55,559 nucleotides of DNA from an uncultured Mycoplasmatota bacterium (GCA_900553835.1 USFF01000007.1:1-55559), one strand, 5' to 3'. Numbered from the stretch's first letter, positions 40,033 to 49,622 are shown. Numbers and translations are program-made. The notes: generated by a model not told the origin, from the letters alone.

Positions 40033-41763
40033 ATGAAAGAGTTAAAAATAAATCTTAAATTTTTATCTACTTACTTTAAAAGTAGTAAAAGACTAGTAAT
40101 AATAAATATTATTTTAAATATATTATTAATAATAACTTCTGTTATATTACCAATAATAAGTGCTAAGATAATTGCTGAATTAACAAATAGTAACTTAAAA
40201 AAAGTGATATACATTACTATTATATTAGTTCTTATAAGAGTCTTTAGTACAATAATAAACTACTTTAGATATTCTTCTAATTATAAAATTTATAATAATA
40301 TATTATCGAATCTAAGGAAAGACACTTTAAAAAGGATACACTTATTAACAAATCAAACACTTGATAATAACTCAGTAGGTTTATTTGTAAAAAGAGTCAA
40401 AAATGATTCGGAAACAATATCTTTAACTTACTGGAGAATTTCTAATGATATTAAAAGCATAATATCAACAATAGGTATATTTATAGCAATATTTATAATA
40501 AATAAAGCTGTATGTTTTTTTGCTTTATTATATTTATTATTAATAATTATATTAGATAACTATAACCAAAGTAAAACTAGAAAACTAAGAGAAATAACAA
40601 ATAAAGAATCAGAAAAAAACACAAGTTTAATAACAGAAACTATTCATGGAATAAGAGACATTAAAATGCTCAATATAGAAAATAACACAAAAAAATTAAT
40701 AAATAAGCAAATAAAAACTTTATTAAATTGTTCAAAAAAAGAAAATGAAACTAATAGTTTAATAGGTAGTTTAACTGATGTAGTAAGTAATATATGTGAT
40801 TTTCTATTAATAATTCTTTATGTATATTTAATAAAAGAAAATATTTTGTCTTTAGTAAATGCGTTAGTATTATATAACTATTCAACAAACTTAAGTTCAT
40901 TTCATGGTTATACAGGAGAAATAGCAAATTATATAAATAAATTTAATATATCAACAAATAGAATAAAGGAACTATTTGATAATGAAAAATTTGCTACTGA
41001 AACATTTGGAACAAAACACATAAAAAAGGTAAAAGGCAAATTTGAATTTAAAAATGTACATTTTAGTTATAAAAGAAATGAAGTATTAAAAGGAGTAACA
41101 TTCACAGTTAATCCAGACGAAACAGTAGCCTTTGTAGGTAAAACTGGAAGTGGGAAAACAACCATATTTAATCTTCTATGCAAAATGTATGAAGTAGATA
41201 AGGGAGAAATATTAATAGATAATATAAATATAAATGAATTAGATAAGGATACAATAAGAGGTAACATTACTGTAATAAGCCAAAGCCCTTATATCTTTAA
41301 CATGTCTATAAAAGATAATTTAAAACTAGTTAAACCTAATCTAACAAATAAAGAAATGAAAGAAGCCCTTAAAACAGCATGTCTTTATGACTTTGTAGAA
41401 AGTCTTCCTAACAAATATGATACTATTTTAGGAGAAGGTGGAGTAACTTTATCAGGTGGACAAAAACAAAGGCTTGCTATTGCAAGAGCATTGGTGCAAA
41501 AGACAGAAATAATCTTATTTGATGAAGCAACAAGTGCACTTGATAATGAAACACAAGAAAAAATAACAAAAGCAATTAATAATATGAAAAGAGAATACAC
41601 AATAATGATAATCGCTCATAGACTATCAACAATAATAAATGCAGATAAGATATTCTTTCTAAATAATGGAAAGATTGAACGCTTTGGAAGTCATGAATAT
41701 TTACTAAAACATTCTAAAGATTATAAAAAATTATATGAAACAGAAATTAAGAAAGGAAAATAG
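40033..41763 (+). CDS. ABC exporter half-transporter A
   Basis: The protein is 576 aa, a type IV exporter fold with a six-helix membrane domain (about 1-310) and an ATPase domain with Walker A GKTGSGKTT, Q-loop VISQSP, signature LSGGQKQRLAIARAL, Walker B IILFDEATSALD and H-loop IAHRLS. All motifs are canonical. It is paired with the next gene, 1 base apart, as a heterodimer. The substrate is unknown; no peptidase domain is present. AAGGTGG lies before the ATG. The ATPase domain is nearly identical to that of its partner at DNA level, whereas the membrane domains differ. Confidence 0.9.
   Translation: MKELKINLKFLSTYFKSSKRLVIINIILNILLIITSVILPIISAKIIAELTNSNLKKVIYITIILVLIRVFSTIINYFRYSSNYKIYNNILSNLRKDTLKRIHLLTNQTLDNNSVGLFVKRVKNDSETISLTYWRISNDIKSIISTIGIFIAIFIINKAVCFFALLYLLLIIILDNYNQSKTRKLREITNKESEKNTSLITETIHGIRDIKMLNIENNTKKLINKQIKTLLNCSKKENETNSLIGSLTDVVSNICDFLLIILYVYLIKENILSLVNALVLYNYSTNLSSFHGYTGEIANYINKFNISTNRIKELFDNEKFATETFGTKHIKKVKGKFEFKNVHFSYKRNEVLKGVTFTVNPDETVAFVGKTGSGKTTIFNLLCKMYEVDKGEILIDNININELDKDTIRGNITVISQSPYIFNMSIKDNLKLVKPNLTNKEMKEALKTACLYDFVESLPNKYDTILGEGGVTLSGGQKQRLAIARALVQKTEIILFDEATSALDNETQEKITKAINNMKREYTIMIIAHRLSTIINADKIFFLNNGKIERFGSHEYLLKHSKDYKKLYETEIKKGK
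40941..41745 (+). repeat. duplicated ATPase-domain segment, copy 1
   Basis: About 805 bases match 42673-43477 at a constant offset of 1732. Long stretches, for example from 41213 onwards, are identical for hundreds of bases. The upstream membrane-domain halves of the two genes are clearly diverged. Confidence 0.85.
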
Positions 41764-41764
41764 T

Positions 41765-43507
41765 ATGAAAAAAACAATAAATAACTTAAAATTCCTTTGG
41801 AATTATTCTAATAATTCAAAGCACTTTTTTATACTAGTTATTTTACTTAATATAATTAAGATAATTATAAGCATACTAGTTCCTTTATATTCAGCTAAAC
41901 TAGTACTTAACTTAAGTAATAATGAATTACATAGATTACTCTTAATAGCTTTTATACTTTTAATATTAAATTCTATAAATAGTATTCTAAACTTTATAAT
42001 ACTTAAACTTAATATAAAATTTTCAAGTAAAATATACCTTAATATTGAAAAAGACATAATAGAAAGAATACATACACTAACTAACAAAACACTTGATAAC
42101 ACGTCTACTGGTACAATAATAGATAGATTAGATAGTGACTTAGATAACATATCTAATATTTATTTTGAAATACTTTTTAGATTAACTGAATTTATTAAGA
42201 GTATAGGTATAATTATAGCTATATTTATAATAAATCCTTTAGTGGGAATAATCTCTATATTATCTTTATCTATAATATTTTTAATAGATAACTATCAAGT
42301 GTATAAAGTAACTAATCTAATAGGAGATAAAAACAAAAAAAATGAAAAATTTACGGAAACAATTACTGAAGTAATAAGAGGTATGAGAGACATCAAAATG
42401 CTTAATATTGAAAAAAATACTATTAATAAACTTGATGTTCAAGTAGATGACACAATATTCTCAGAACTAAAAATAAACAAAACAGCTAATATTTTAGGAA
42501 AACTAGCTACATTAATAGAAGATTTAACTGCATTTTTTAATATATCTTTATATGTGTTTTTAATATCCAAAGGATCACTTACTATAACAAATGCACTTAT
42601 TCTATATAACTATTATTCAAACATATCATCTTTTGGCGGTTACATAGGTCAAATAATGGATAATATAAATAAATTTAATATATCAACAAATAGAATAAAA
42701 GAATTATTTGACAATGAAAAATTTGCTACTGAAACATTTGGAACAAAGCACATAAAAAAGGTAAAAGGTAAATTTGAATTTAAAGATGTACATTTTAACT
42801 ATGAAAGAAACGAAGTATTAAAAGGAGTATCATTCATAGTTAATCCAGATGAAACAGTAGCTTTTGTGGGTAAAACTGGAAGTGGAAAAACAACCATATT
42901 TAATCTTCTATGCAAAATGTATGAAGTAGACAAAGGAGAAATATTAATAGATAATATAAATATAAATGAATTAGATAAGGATACAATAAGAGGTAACATT
43001 ACTGTAATAAGCCAAAGCCCTTATATCTTTAACATGTCTATAAAAGATAATTTAAAACTAGTTAAACCTAATCTAACAAATAAAGAAATGAAAGAAGCCC
43101 TTAAAACAGCATGTCTTTATGACTTTGTAGAAAGTCTTCCTAACAAATATGATACTATTTTAGGAGAAGGTGGAGTAACTTTATCAGGTGGACAAAAACA
43201 AAGGCTTGCTATTGCAAGAGCATTGGTGCAAAAGACAGAAATAATCTTATTTGATGAAGCAACAAGCGCACTTGATAATGAAACACAAGAAAAAATAACC
43301 AAAGCAATAAATAATATGAAAAGAGAATATACAATAATGATAATTGCCCATAGACTATCAACAATAATAAATGCAGATAAGATATTCTTTCTAAACAACG
43401 GAAAGATTGAATGCTTTGGAAGTCATGAATATTTACTAAAACATTCTAAAGATTATAAAAAACTATATGAAACAGAAATAAAAAATAATATTACTATTAA
43501 AAATTAG
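41765..43507 (+). CDS. ABC exporter half-transporter B
   Basis: The protein is 580 aa. It has the same architecture as its upstream partner: six membrane helices, then an ATPase domain with intact GKTGSGKTT, LSGGQKQR and DEATSALD motifs. ATG 41765 follows AAAGGA at 8-10 bases; the upstream in-frame ATG lies inside the preceding gene and lacks a ribosome-binding site. The last 270 residues differ from the partner at only a few positions, indicating recent duplication or gene conversion. A heterodimeric exporter is inferred. Confidence 0.9.
   Translation: MKKTINNLKFLWNYSNNSKHFFILVILLNIIKIIISILVPLYSAKLVLNLSNNELHRLLLIAFILLILNSINSILNFIILKLNIKFSSKIYLNIEKDIIERIHTLTNKTLDNTSTGTIIDRLDSDLDNISNIYFEILFRLTEFIKSIGIIIAIFIINPLVGIISILSLSIIFLIDNYQVYKVTNLIGDKNKKNEKFTETITEVIRGMRDIKMLNIEKNTINKLDVQVDDTIFSELKINKTANILGKLATLIEDLTAFFNISLYVFLISKGSLTITNALILYNYYSNISSFGGYIGQIMDNINKFNISTNRIKELFDNEKFATETFGTKHIKKVKGKFEFKDVHFNYERNEVLKGVSFIVNPDETVAFVGKTGSGKTTIFNLLCKMYEVDKGEILIDNININELDKDTIRGNITVISQSPYIFNMSIKDNLKLVKPNLTNKEMKEALKTACLYDFVESLPNKYDTILGEGGVTLSGGQKQRLAIARALVQKTEIILFDEATSALDNETQEKITKAINNMKREYTIMIIAHRLSTIINADKIFFLNNGKIECFGSHEYLLKHSKDYKKLYETEIKNNITIKN
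42673..43477 (+). repeat. duplicated ATPase-domain segment, copy 2
   Basis: Second copy of the segment at 40941-41745. Differences are scattered single bases near the 5' end (for example Phe-Ser-Tyr to Phe-Asn-Tyr before Walker A) and a few near the 3' end. Confidence 0.85.
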
Positions 43508-43537
43508 ATTTAATATTTTATTAAATCTAATTAAAGG

Positions 43538-43570
43538 GAGCCTGAAATACTGAAATCAGGTTCTTTTTTT
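43538..43570 (+). terminator. terminator after the ABC exporter pair
   Basis: GAGCCTGA (43538-43545) pairs with TCAGGTTC (43556-43563), followed by seven T. A second AT-rich stem, TTAGATTTAATA/TTAAATCTAA, precedes it at 43505-43530. Confidence 0.8.
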
Positions 43571-43649
43571 GTTATAAAAAAGAACCGGCAAAATACTTGC
43601 AAATGGAAATTATATGATAAAATGTATTTAGAACATTGGGAGATGTAAT

Positions 43650-43877
43650 ATGATTGAGACAAATAGAAAATTAAGAGTTAAATTTAAAATAAAATTAGTT
43701 ACTGAGGAAGAAATAAATTCTTCCATTACTAATTTTAAAAGTTTACTCATAACAAATAATTTATTAAATGCTAGAGGAATTGATCCTTCAAATTATACAA
43801 ATCTTCATGAAAGTACCACAAGATTTTCTGAATTTGAAGAAGAAGTTAAGGAAATGTTATCTACTCACGTTAAGTGA
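43650..43877 (+). CDS. small hypothetical protein
   Basis: The protein is 75 aa, soluble and charged, with a basic N-terminus (NRKLRVKFKIKLVTEEEINS) and an acidic C-terminus (RFSEFEEEVKEML). No family recognised. The ribosome-binding site is weak (GGGAGATG, about 5 bases before the ATG). A terminator hairpin at its 3' end supports a real monocistronic gene. Confidence 0.5.
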   Translation: MIETNRKLRVKFKIKLVTEEEINSSITNFKSLLITNNLLNARGIDPSNYTNLHESTTRFSEFEEEVKEMLSTHVK

Positions 43878-43887
43878 GTGTTTTTTT
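43863..43887 (+). terminator. terminator after the small hypothetical gene
   Basis: ACTCAC and GTGAGT pair around GTTAA, followed by GTTTTTTT. Confidence 0.7.
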
Positions 43888-43961
43888 AAGTAAAGTCTTA
43901 AGTTTTTTTATTGAGTTTTTCTCTTTAGTATTATATAATTTTATTAAGGAGAATGATGTTT

Positions 43962-45035
43962 ATGGAGTATATAATCATAGGTTTACTAGTACTTATTATA
44001 ATTCTTATTATAGCAGTATTATTAAAAGTTAAAAAGAGCAGAGAAGATGATATATCTTTAAGTAAAGTAGAAGGAGATATTATTAAAGAAATAGGAGAAT
44101 TTAAACTTACTTTTTCCAGAGATTTAACTGAAGACTTTAATAAACTTAATGATAGGATAGAAAATAAACTAGAGTATATTAATGGTAAAGTTAATGAAAG
44201 GTTAGATGTTAATTTTGAAAAAACAAATAAGACATTTGCGAGTGTATTAGAAAGACTTGCTAAAATAGATGAAGCTCAGAAAAAAATTGATAATTTATCT
44301 AGTGATATAGTTAGTTTACAAACAGTACTTACTGATAAAAAAAGTCGTGGTATTTTTGGAGAAGTAAATTTACATCAAATTCTTGCAAGTGTATTTGGAG
44401 AAAAGAATGATAAACTTTATAGTTTGCAATATACTTTATCAACAGGTGTTATAGCTGATGCAATAGTTTTTGCACCTGAACCACTTGGGAAAATATGTAT
44501 TGACTCAAAGTTTCCCTTAGAAAACTATAGATATATGCTTGAAAAAGGAATTACTACTGAAGAAAAAACTAGAAGAGAAAAGTTATTTGAAAGTGATGTA
44601 AAAAAGCATATTGATGCAATAGGTAGTAAATACGTTATAAGTGGTGAAACAAGTGATCAAGCAATAATGTTTTTACCAGCAGAAGCTATATTTGCTGAAA
44701 TAAATGCATATCATACAAATTTAATAAATTATGCTTATTCTAGAAAAGTATATTTAGCTAGTCCAACAACATTAATGAGTTTACTTACAGTCGTGCAAGC
44801 TATTTTAATGGGAATGGAAAGAGATAAGTACACAAGTATAATTCACAATGAACTTAATAAACTTGGAGAAGAATTCTTAAGATATAAAGATAGATGGGAT
44901 AAATTAAGCCAACATATGGATACTGTAAGTAAAGATGTAAGAGATATTCACATTACAACTGATAAGATAACTAAAAGGTTTGATGAAATTAGTAATGTTA
45001 ATATAGAGAATAAACAAATAGAAGGAGGAAATTAA
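43962..45035 (+). CDS. rmuC: RmuC-like DNA recombination protein
   Basis: The protein is 357 aa. An N-terminal membrane helix (IIIGLLVLIIILIIAVLL) is followed by a coiled-coil region (about 40-120) and then the RmuC core: SRGIFGEVNLHQILASVFGE, DAIVFAPEPLGKICIDSKFP, MFLPAEAIFAEIN, LASPTTLMSLLTVVQAIL. RmuC family members have a nuclease-like fold and limit recombination-associated inversions. Three in-frame ATG codons (43953, 43956, 43962) follow AAGGAG; the last gives the most usual spacing. It is co-transcribed with the stomatin-like gene, 1 base away. Confidence 0.88.
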   Translation: MEYIIIGLLVLIIILIIAVLLKVKKSREDDISLSKVEGDIIKEIGEFKLTFSRDLTEDFNKLNDRIENKLEYINGKVNERLDVNFEKTNKTFASVLERLAKIDEAQKKIDNLSSDIVSLQTVLTDKKSRGIFGEVNLHQILASVFGEKNDKLYSLQYTLSTGVIADAIVFAPEPLGKICIDSKFPLENYRYMLEKGITTEEKTRREKLFESDVKKHIDAIGSKYVISGETSDQAIMFLPAEAIFAEINAYHTNLINYAYSRKVYLASPTTLMSLLTVVQAILMGMERDKYTSIIHNELNKLGEEFLRYKDRWDKLSQHMDTVSKDVRDIHITTDKITKRFDEISNVNIENKQIEGGN

Positions 45036-45036
45036 A

Positions 45037-45789
45037 ATGGATATTTTAATAACTATTGGAGTAGTAATATTATTTTTAATTATTACTGGTATTAGACAAA
45101 TTAATGAATATGAAAGGGGTATTAAATTTAGATTTGGTAAATTTAATAAAATAATGAAACCAGGCTGGAATATTATTTTACCAGTTATTGACTCTTATAA
45201 GAAAGTTGATGTTAGAACAAAAGCAGTAGATGTTCCTGAACAAGAAGCAATTACTAGAGATAATGTTTCAATTAAAATTAATGCAGTACTTTATTATAAA
45301 ATTTTTGATGCAAGTAAAGCAGTACTTGCAGTAGAAAACTTTAATTATGCAGTTAGTCAACTTGCACAGACTACTATGAGAAATGCAGTTGGAAGTGTTA
45401 GTTTAGATGAACTTCTAAGTGAAAGAGACAAAATAAGTACAGAAATTTGTAAAATAGTTGATGAAGCAACCGATCCTTGGGGAATAAAAGTTGAAAATGT
45501 TGAACTTAAAGATATAAGTTTGCCAGAAGAGATGAAAAGAGTAATTGCTCGTGTTGCAGAAGCTGAAAGAGAAAAACTTGCAGTAATAACAAAAGCTCAC
45601 GGAGAAGTAGAAGCAAGTGAAAACTTAAAGAAAGCAGCTGAAAATTTAAGCCAGGCACCAGGTGCACTTCATTTAAGAACACTTGAAACATTAAATGATT
45701 TAAGCAGTGATCAAAGTAACACTGTCATATTTGCTCTTCCAATTGAAGTATTAAAAGCAATAGAGGGCTTTAGCAAAAAGAATGACTAA
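45037..45789 (+). CDS. slipin/stomatin-like SPFH membrane protein
   Basis: The protein is 250 aa. One N-terminal membrane helix is followed by the SPFH/band 7 domain: QINEYERGIKFRFGKFNKIM, KPGWNIILPVIDSYKKVDVR, LPEEMKRVIARVAEAEREKL, then a coiled-coil and AGALHLRTLETL-like segment. Slipins organise membrane microdomains and are usually paired with an NfeD-type protease partner. Here the next gene is an M3-like metallopeptidase instead. GGAGG precedes the start. Confidence 0.9.
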   Translation: MDILITIGVVILFLIITGIRQINEYERGIKFRFGKFNKIMKPGWNIILPVIDSYKKVDVRTKAVDVPEQEAITRDNVSIKINAVLYYKIFDASKAVLAVENFNYAVSQLAQTTMRNAVGSVSLDELLSERDKISTEICKIVDEATDPWGIKVENVELKDISLPEEMKRVIARVAEAEREKLAVITKAHGEVEASENLKKAAENLSQAPGALHLRTLETLNDLSSDQSNTVIFALPIEVLKAIEGFSKKND

Positions 45790-46789
45790 CGATGAACTAA
45801 AAATTAAGGTAGATGAATTCTTGTCTTCAGGAAATATAAGTGAATATACGTTAAATAATTTACAAATGTTTATGTCAATTGCTATTTTATATGAAAATCT
45901 AAGTAAAGAACTTGAAGGAACAAAATTTAATGCAGAAACATTAAAAAACTTACCTAAACTTGATTTATATACAAAAATTAATTTAGTAAAAAATATGTAT
46001 AAAAAATATGGCTATCCCTTAACTGATGATATGATAGAAGAAGTTCTATCAAATGGAACAATTGATTTCAGAGAATATGAATATGAAGAAGGTGAATACT
46101 TGTCTATCCTATGTTCAGAAGCTTTTAATGGAAGTGCTGGAATAAGAAATGGAAAAAGATTTGTATCTTTACCTAACTCAGGGTATATTACTGACGCAAT
46201 ATTGCTCGCACACGAGTTAGGTCACTATACAGTTGGAATATCTGAAACTTCTAGTGACCATATGATTAGTGAAGCATTCGCTATATTCAGTGAATTTCTA
46301 ATGGAAGACGAACTTTCAAACTTAGGTTATAAAGCTGAAATGGATTATGCAAGAAAACTAAGATTTAGAGATACATTTGCAAAAAACTACTTAATTCCAG
46401 TAATGGCAGCATTGAATGTATACTTAACGCTTGGAGATTTTGAATATGAAAGTTTTAACAAATTATATAGTAAATTACCTTTGGAAGACTATAAAAAAGA
46501 TTTAGCAAATGTCAAAGAATTCTTTAATAGACCACTAAGAAAAATAGATATCGATAGATGTTTATACTACACTTTTGGATGCATATATGCTTATTATATG
46601 TATGATAAGCTAAAAAAGAATCCAGACTTTAAAGAAAACATTTTCAAAGCATACTCTGACCCATACAGAAAAGACTTAAACTCATTTAGTGAAACTCTTG
46701 GACTTTATGAAATAGATAAAGAATTAAGTAAAGCAATAGATGAATATAAAAGTGAATTAAACGAGGAAAAACTAGACAAAAGTGTCTAG
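45782..46789 (+). CDS. M3-like zinc metallopeptidase
   Basis: The protein is 335 aa, cytoplasmic (no signal). The zinc motif is HELGH (144-148) in LLAHELGHYTVG, with a likely third ligand Glu164 in ISEAFAIFSEFLME, matching the oligopeptidase F/M3 pattern. It is about half the length of typical PepF (about 600 aa), so the N-terminal substrate-clamp half is reduced. It overlaps the stomatin-like gene by 8 bases, suggesting coupled synthesis and perhaps joint function. Substrates are unknown. Confidence 0.78.
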   Translation: MTNDELKIKVDEFLSSGNISEYTLNNLQMFMSIAILYENLSKELEGTKFNAETLKNLPKLDLYTKINLVKNMYKKYGYPLTDDMIEEVLSNGTIDFREYEYEEGEYLSILCSEAFNGSAGIRNGKRFVSLPNSGYITDAILLAHELGHYTVGISETSSDHMISEAFAIFSEFLMEDELSNLGYKAEMDYARKLRFRDTFAKNYLIPVMAALNVYLTLGDFEYESFNKLYSKLPLEDYKKDLANVKEFFNRPLRKIDIDRCLYYTFGCIYAYYMYDKLKKNPDFKENIFKAYSDPYRKDLNSFSETLGLYEIDKELSKAIDEYKSELNEEKLDKSV

Positions 46790-46795
46790 TTTTTT
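46767..46795 (+). terminator. terminator after the metallopeptidase gene
   Basis: AAAACTAGACA and TGTCTAGTTTT pair around AAAG, continuing into TT. The stop codon is in the 3' arm. Confidence 0.8.
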
Positions 46796-46822
46796 GTCAA
46801 TTAATTGTCAAAAAAATAAAAC

Positions 46823-46851
46823 TTGTAATTGACATAATCTTGTGATATTAT
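46823..46851 (+). promoter_or_regulatory. sigma-A-type promoter of the coiled-coil gene pair
   Basis: TTGTAA and TATTAT with a 17-base spacer, with TGA before the -10 (extended -10). Confidence 0.6.
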
Positions 46852-46877
46852 ATTAATAGGAAAATAAGGTGGTTAGT

Positions 46878-48062
46878 GTGAACAATAATTTTGAAGTAGT
46901 TAAAAGTTTAATTGAACTTCTTGTAAAGAAAGCAGGTTTTGACTTAGATAAAAACTACAGTGAAATAGAACTTGAAAAAACAAAGAATAATATCAAAGAG
47001 TTAACTCTTGAAAGAAATAATTCTAATAATAAAAAGACTTTGTCTAATATTATAGAGAACTTAAAGGTAAGAGAAGCAACATTTGAGAATAATGCAGAGA
47101 TAGTTGGGAAAAGTTTACTTGTTGCTTATGAAGAAAATAAAAGCTATGATAGCATAAAGTCTAGGATTGAACTTCTTTCTAATTTAGCAATTAAAGGTAC
47201 TGAAGAACTTGGAGTAAGTACTTTATATAGTGAACTATCTTCATTAGAAAAGAAGTATAGTGAACTAGAAGAAAAGATAAATACTTTTGATTATGTAAAT
47301 ACTAATGAAAAGGAAATGGATGAAAGATATAAATCTTATTTAGAGAATAAAATAGAGTCACTCAATGAGGAATTAAATAGTTTAATAAGAGAACTTGATA
47401 GTTTAAGAGATGTTGAAATAAAAGATGTAAATATTGTAACTAAGATAAAAGAGTATGTAAGTAAACTAGAAAGTGATTTAGAAAGAATTAATAAAGTTCT
47501 AAACAGCAGTGCTAGTTCTAACATATCATTTGAGATATTTGAGAGATTAGAAAATGCTAAAGAAGATTTAGAAGTTAAAACTAATAAAGATAAAGAAACA
47601 CTTGAAAAGGCTGAAGGGATGCTCGATAGTGTTAGAAAAAGTAGAATTAACTTAAATGAAAGAAAGAAAATTCTTGAAGATGAGATAGATAAGTGTACAA
47701 ATAAACTTAATAATGTAAAATCTAAAATAGATGAAAACTCTTATGTAAATCAAATTGAAAAGATAATAGATGTTAATGAACTAGAAAGAATTAGATTAGA
47801 AATAGAAAGTTTAAAGAATAAAAGAGATGCTCTTTATGTAGATGGTTTAAAGGTAAAAGAAGAACTTGTAAAAGAATGGAGTAAAATAGGAAGTTCTACT
47901 AATGATGTAAAAGAAGAAGTTAAGGAAGAAATAAAAGAAGAACCTATTAAAGAACCTGAAGTTATTAAAGAAGAAACAGAAGAAACAAAAGAAGTTAAAG
48001 AAGAAGTAAAACCTGATGAAGAAACTACAAAGAAACATAAAAGAATAGAATTGGATTGGTGA
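46878..48062 (+). CDS. coiled-coil protein, paralogue 1
   Basis: The protein is 394 aa from GTG 46878, chosen because AAGGTGG lies 5 bases before it; the GTG at 46869 overlaps that site. It begins with a short globular N-terminus (FEVVKSLIELLVKKAGFDL). Then come long heptad-rich coiled coils, a conserved RDALYVDGLKVKEELVKEWS segment near the end, and a Glu/Lys-rich tail. There is no signal or membrane helix. The next gene has the same N-terminal, repeat and C-terminal pattern. An SMC-like or cytoskeletal role is possible, but no ATPase domain is present. The function is unknown. Confidence 0.7.
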   Translation: MNNNFEVVKSLIELLVKKAGFDLDKNYSEIELEKTKNNIKELTLERNNSNNKKTLSNIIENLKVREATFENNAEIVGKSLLVAYEENKSYDSIKSRIELLSNLAIKGTEELGVSTLYSELSSLEKKYSELEEKINTFDYVNTNEKEMDERYKSYLENKIESLNEELNSLIRELDSLRDVEIKDVNIVTKIKEYVSKLESDLERINKVLNSSASSNISFEIFERLENAKEDLEVKTNKDKETLEKAEGMLDSVRKSRINLNERKKILEDEIDKCTNKLNNVKSKIDENSYVNQIEKIIDVNELERIRLEIESLKNKRDALYVDGLKVKEELVKEWSKIGSSTNDVKEEVKEEIKEEPIKEPEVIKEETEETKEVKEEVKPDEETTKKHKRIELDW

Positions 48063-48067
48063 AGAAA

Positions 48068-49561
48068 ATGAACTATAAAGCACTTGAGGATTTAATTAAT
48101 ATTTTAGTTAAAAAATCTGGTTATAAATTATCAGATTTAAAAGTATTAGAAGATATTGATTATTTAAATGATAGAAAGGATTATTTAGAGGAAGAAATCT
48201 CTAAAGTTAAGTCAAGACTTAATGGTGAATATATTGATAAAGATAAGAAATCTAAATATGAAGAAGAAAGAAAGTATTTAGAAGATAGTTTAAGTAGTTT
48301 AAACAGTGAAAAATCTTCACTAGAAGCTAAACTAGAAGATACTTCTAATAAAGAATTACTTGATAAAACTTTAGCTGAATTAGATATTTTAACTAATGAA
48401 ATAGCTAGGGTAAGAACAAGTATTAAAGTAGTTAATTTTAAATTGGATAGTAAAGATTATATAGATACTTATTCTAAAGAAAAAGACGAAGTTCTTTTAT
48501 CTAGTTTAGAAGAAGAATTAAAATTAATTAATAAATTTATTGATATTAAAGAAAATAATTCTATTAGAATTGGAAATACTTTACTTGAAGAATTTAAAGG
48601 TGGAACTAATTATGAAAGTGTTAAATCACAAGTAGATACACTTGTAGATAATGCAAGGGTTAATTATAATCATACTTTAGATGAAATAAAAGGTTCTAAT
48701 ATATTTGAACTTATTGATAAGTATTCTACTAGTAAGAAAGAATATAAAGAAAGAGTAGAAGAAAGTAATTATGATGTAGATAAAGAAAAAGAAAGTATTT
48801 TTGAAAAGACTAGATATCATAATAAAAGAATTGAAGCTCTTAATAGTATGAACTCTGGTATTATGAAGAGAAAAGAAGAGTTAAATGTTCTAGTAGAAGA
48901 GTCTCTTAATTTATATAATTCATCTAGAAGTGAGAGATTATTAAAAGAAGAAGTTTTAGAAGAACTTTTAAGTAACCTTTATAAAGAAAGTAATTTAAAT
49001 AGTGATTTAGAAAATATTATTAATAATATAAGACTAGATATTACTAATTTAAAATATTTAGAAAATAAATATAATTTAGATGTACAAGGATATTTAGAAG
49101 AAATAAGAAATTTAGATATTAATTCTAATAATTTACAAAATGAAATAAGTCTTGAAGAAAGATGCTTAGAGATTTTAAACAACATGCTTAATACTAATGT
49201 TTCTTTAGTAAAAGATTTAGAAACTAATATTGATCTAATAGATGCTACTAATAGAATAAGTAGTTTAACTAATGAACAACAATACTTATATGTAAACGTA
49301 GATGTTATTAAAGAAGAAATTGAAAATATATGGTCTAAAGGTAATGATGAAAGAGTAATAGAACATAAGACTTCTTCTATGTATGATGAAGATGAAGAAG
49401 AAAATGAAGATACTAAGGTAGATAGTGTTTCAGAAGAAAATGAAGACACTGAAGTAGAAAACTCTAGTGTAGAAGAAACTGAAGATACTACAGAAGAAAA
49501 TCCTTCAGAAGAAAAAGATGAATTTGAAGAAGAATTAGAAGATGTTGATTACTTAGATTAA
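48068..49561 (+). CDS. coiled-coil protein, paralogue 2
   Basis: The protein is 497 aa. The N-terminus YKALEDLINILVKKSGYKL aligns with paralogue 1 (FEVVKSLIELLVKKAGFDL). Coiled coils fill the middle. The end has QQYLYVNVDVIKEEIENIWS, which aligns with paralogue 1's YVDGLKVKEELVKEWS, and then a very acidic tail of about 60 residues (Glu/Asp runs). ATG 48068 follows GGTGA at 5 bases; TTG 48056 is an upstream in-frame alternative. It is transcribed with paralogue 1. No known domain. Confidence 0.72.
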   Translation: MNYKALEDLINILVKKSGYKLSDLKVLEDIDYLNDRKDYLEEEISKVKSRLNGEYIDKDKKSKYEEERKYLEDSLSSLNSEKSSLEAKLEDTSNKELLDKTLAELDILTNEIARVRTSIKVVNFKLDSKDYIDTYSKEKDEVLLSSLEEELKLINKFIDIKENNSIRIGNTLLEEFKGGTNYESVKSQVDTLVDNARVNYNHTLDEIKGSNIFELIDKYSTSKKEYKERVEESNYDVDKEKESIFEKTRYHNKRIEALNSMNSGIMKRKEELNVLVEESLNLYNSSRSERLLKEEVLEELLSNLYKESNLNSDLENIINNIRLDITNLKYLENKYNLDVQGYLEEIRNLDINSNNLQNEISLEERCLEILNNMLNTNVSLVKDLETNIDLIDATNRISSLTNEQQYLYVNVDVIKEEIENIWSKGNDERVIEHKTSSMYDEDEEENEDTKVDSVSEENEDTEVENSSVEETEDTTEENPSEEKDEFEEELEDVDYLD

Positions 49562-49571
49562 TCAACTTTTT
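49544..49571 (+). terminator. terminator after the coiled-coil pair
   Basis: GTTGATTA and TAATCAAC pair around CTTAGAT, followed by five T. Confidence 0.78.
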
Positions 49572-49622
49572 CTTTTCTTTTTTATTAAACTATGATATTC
49601 TATTTATTAAGAAGGTGAAGTT

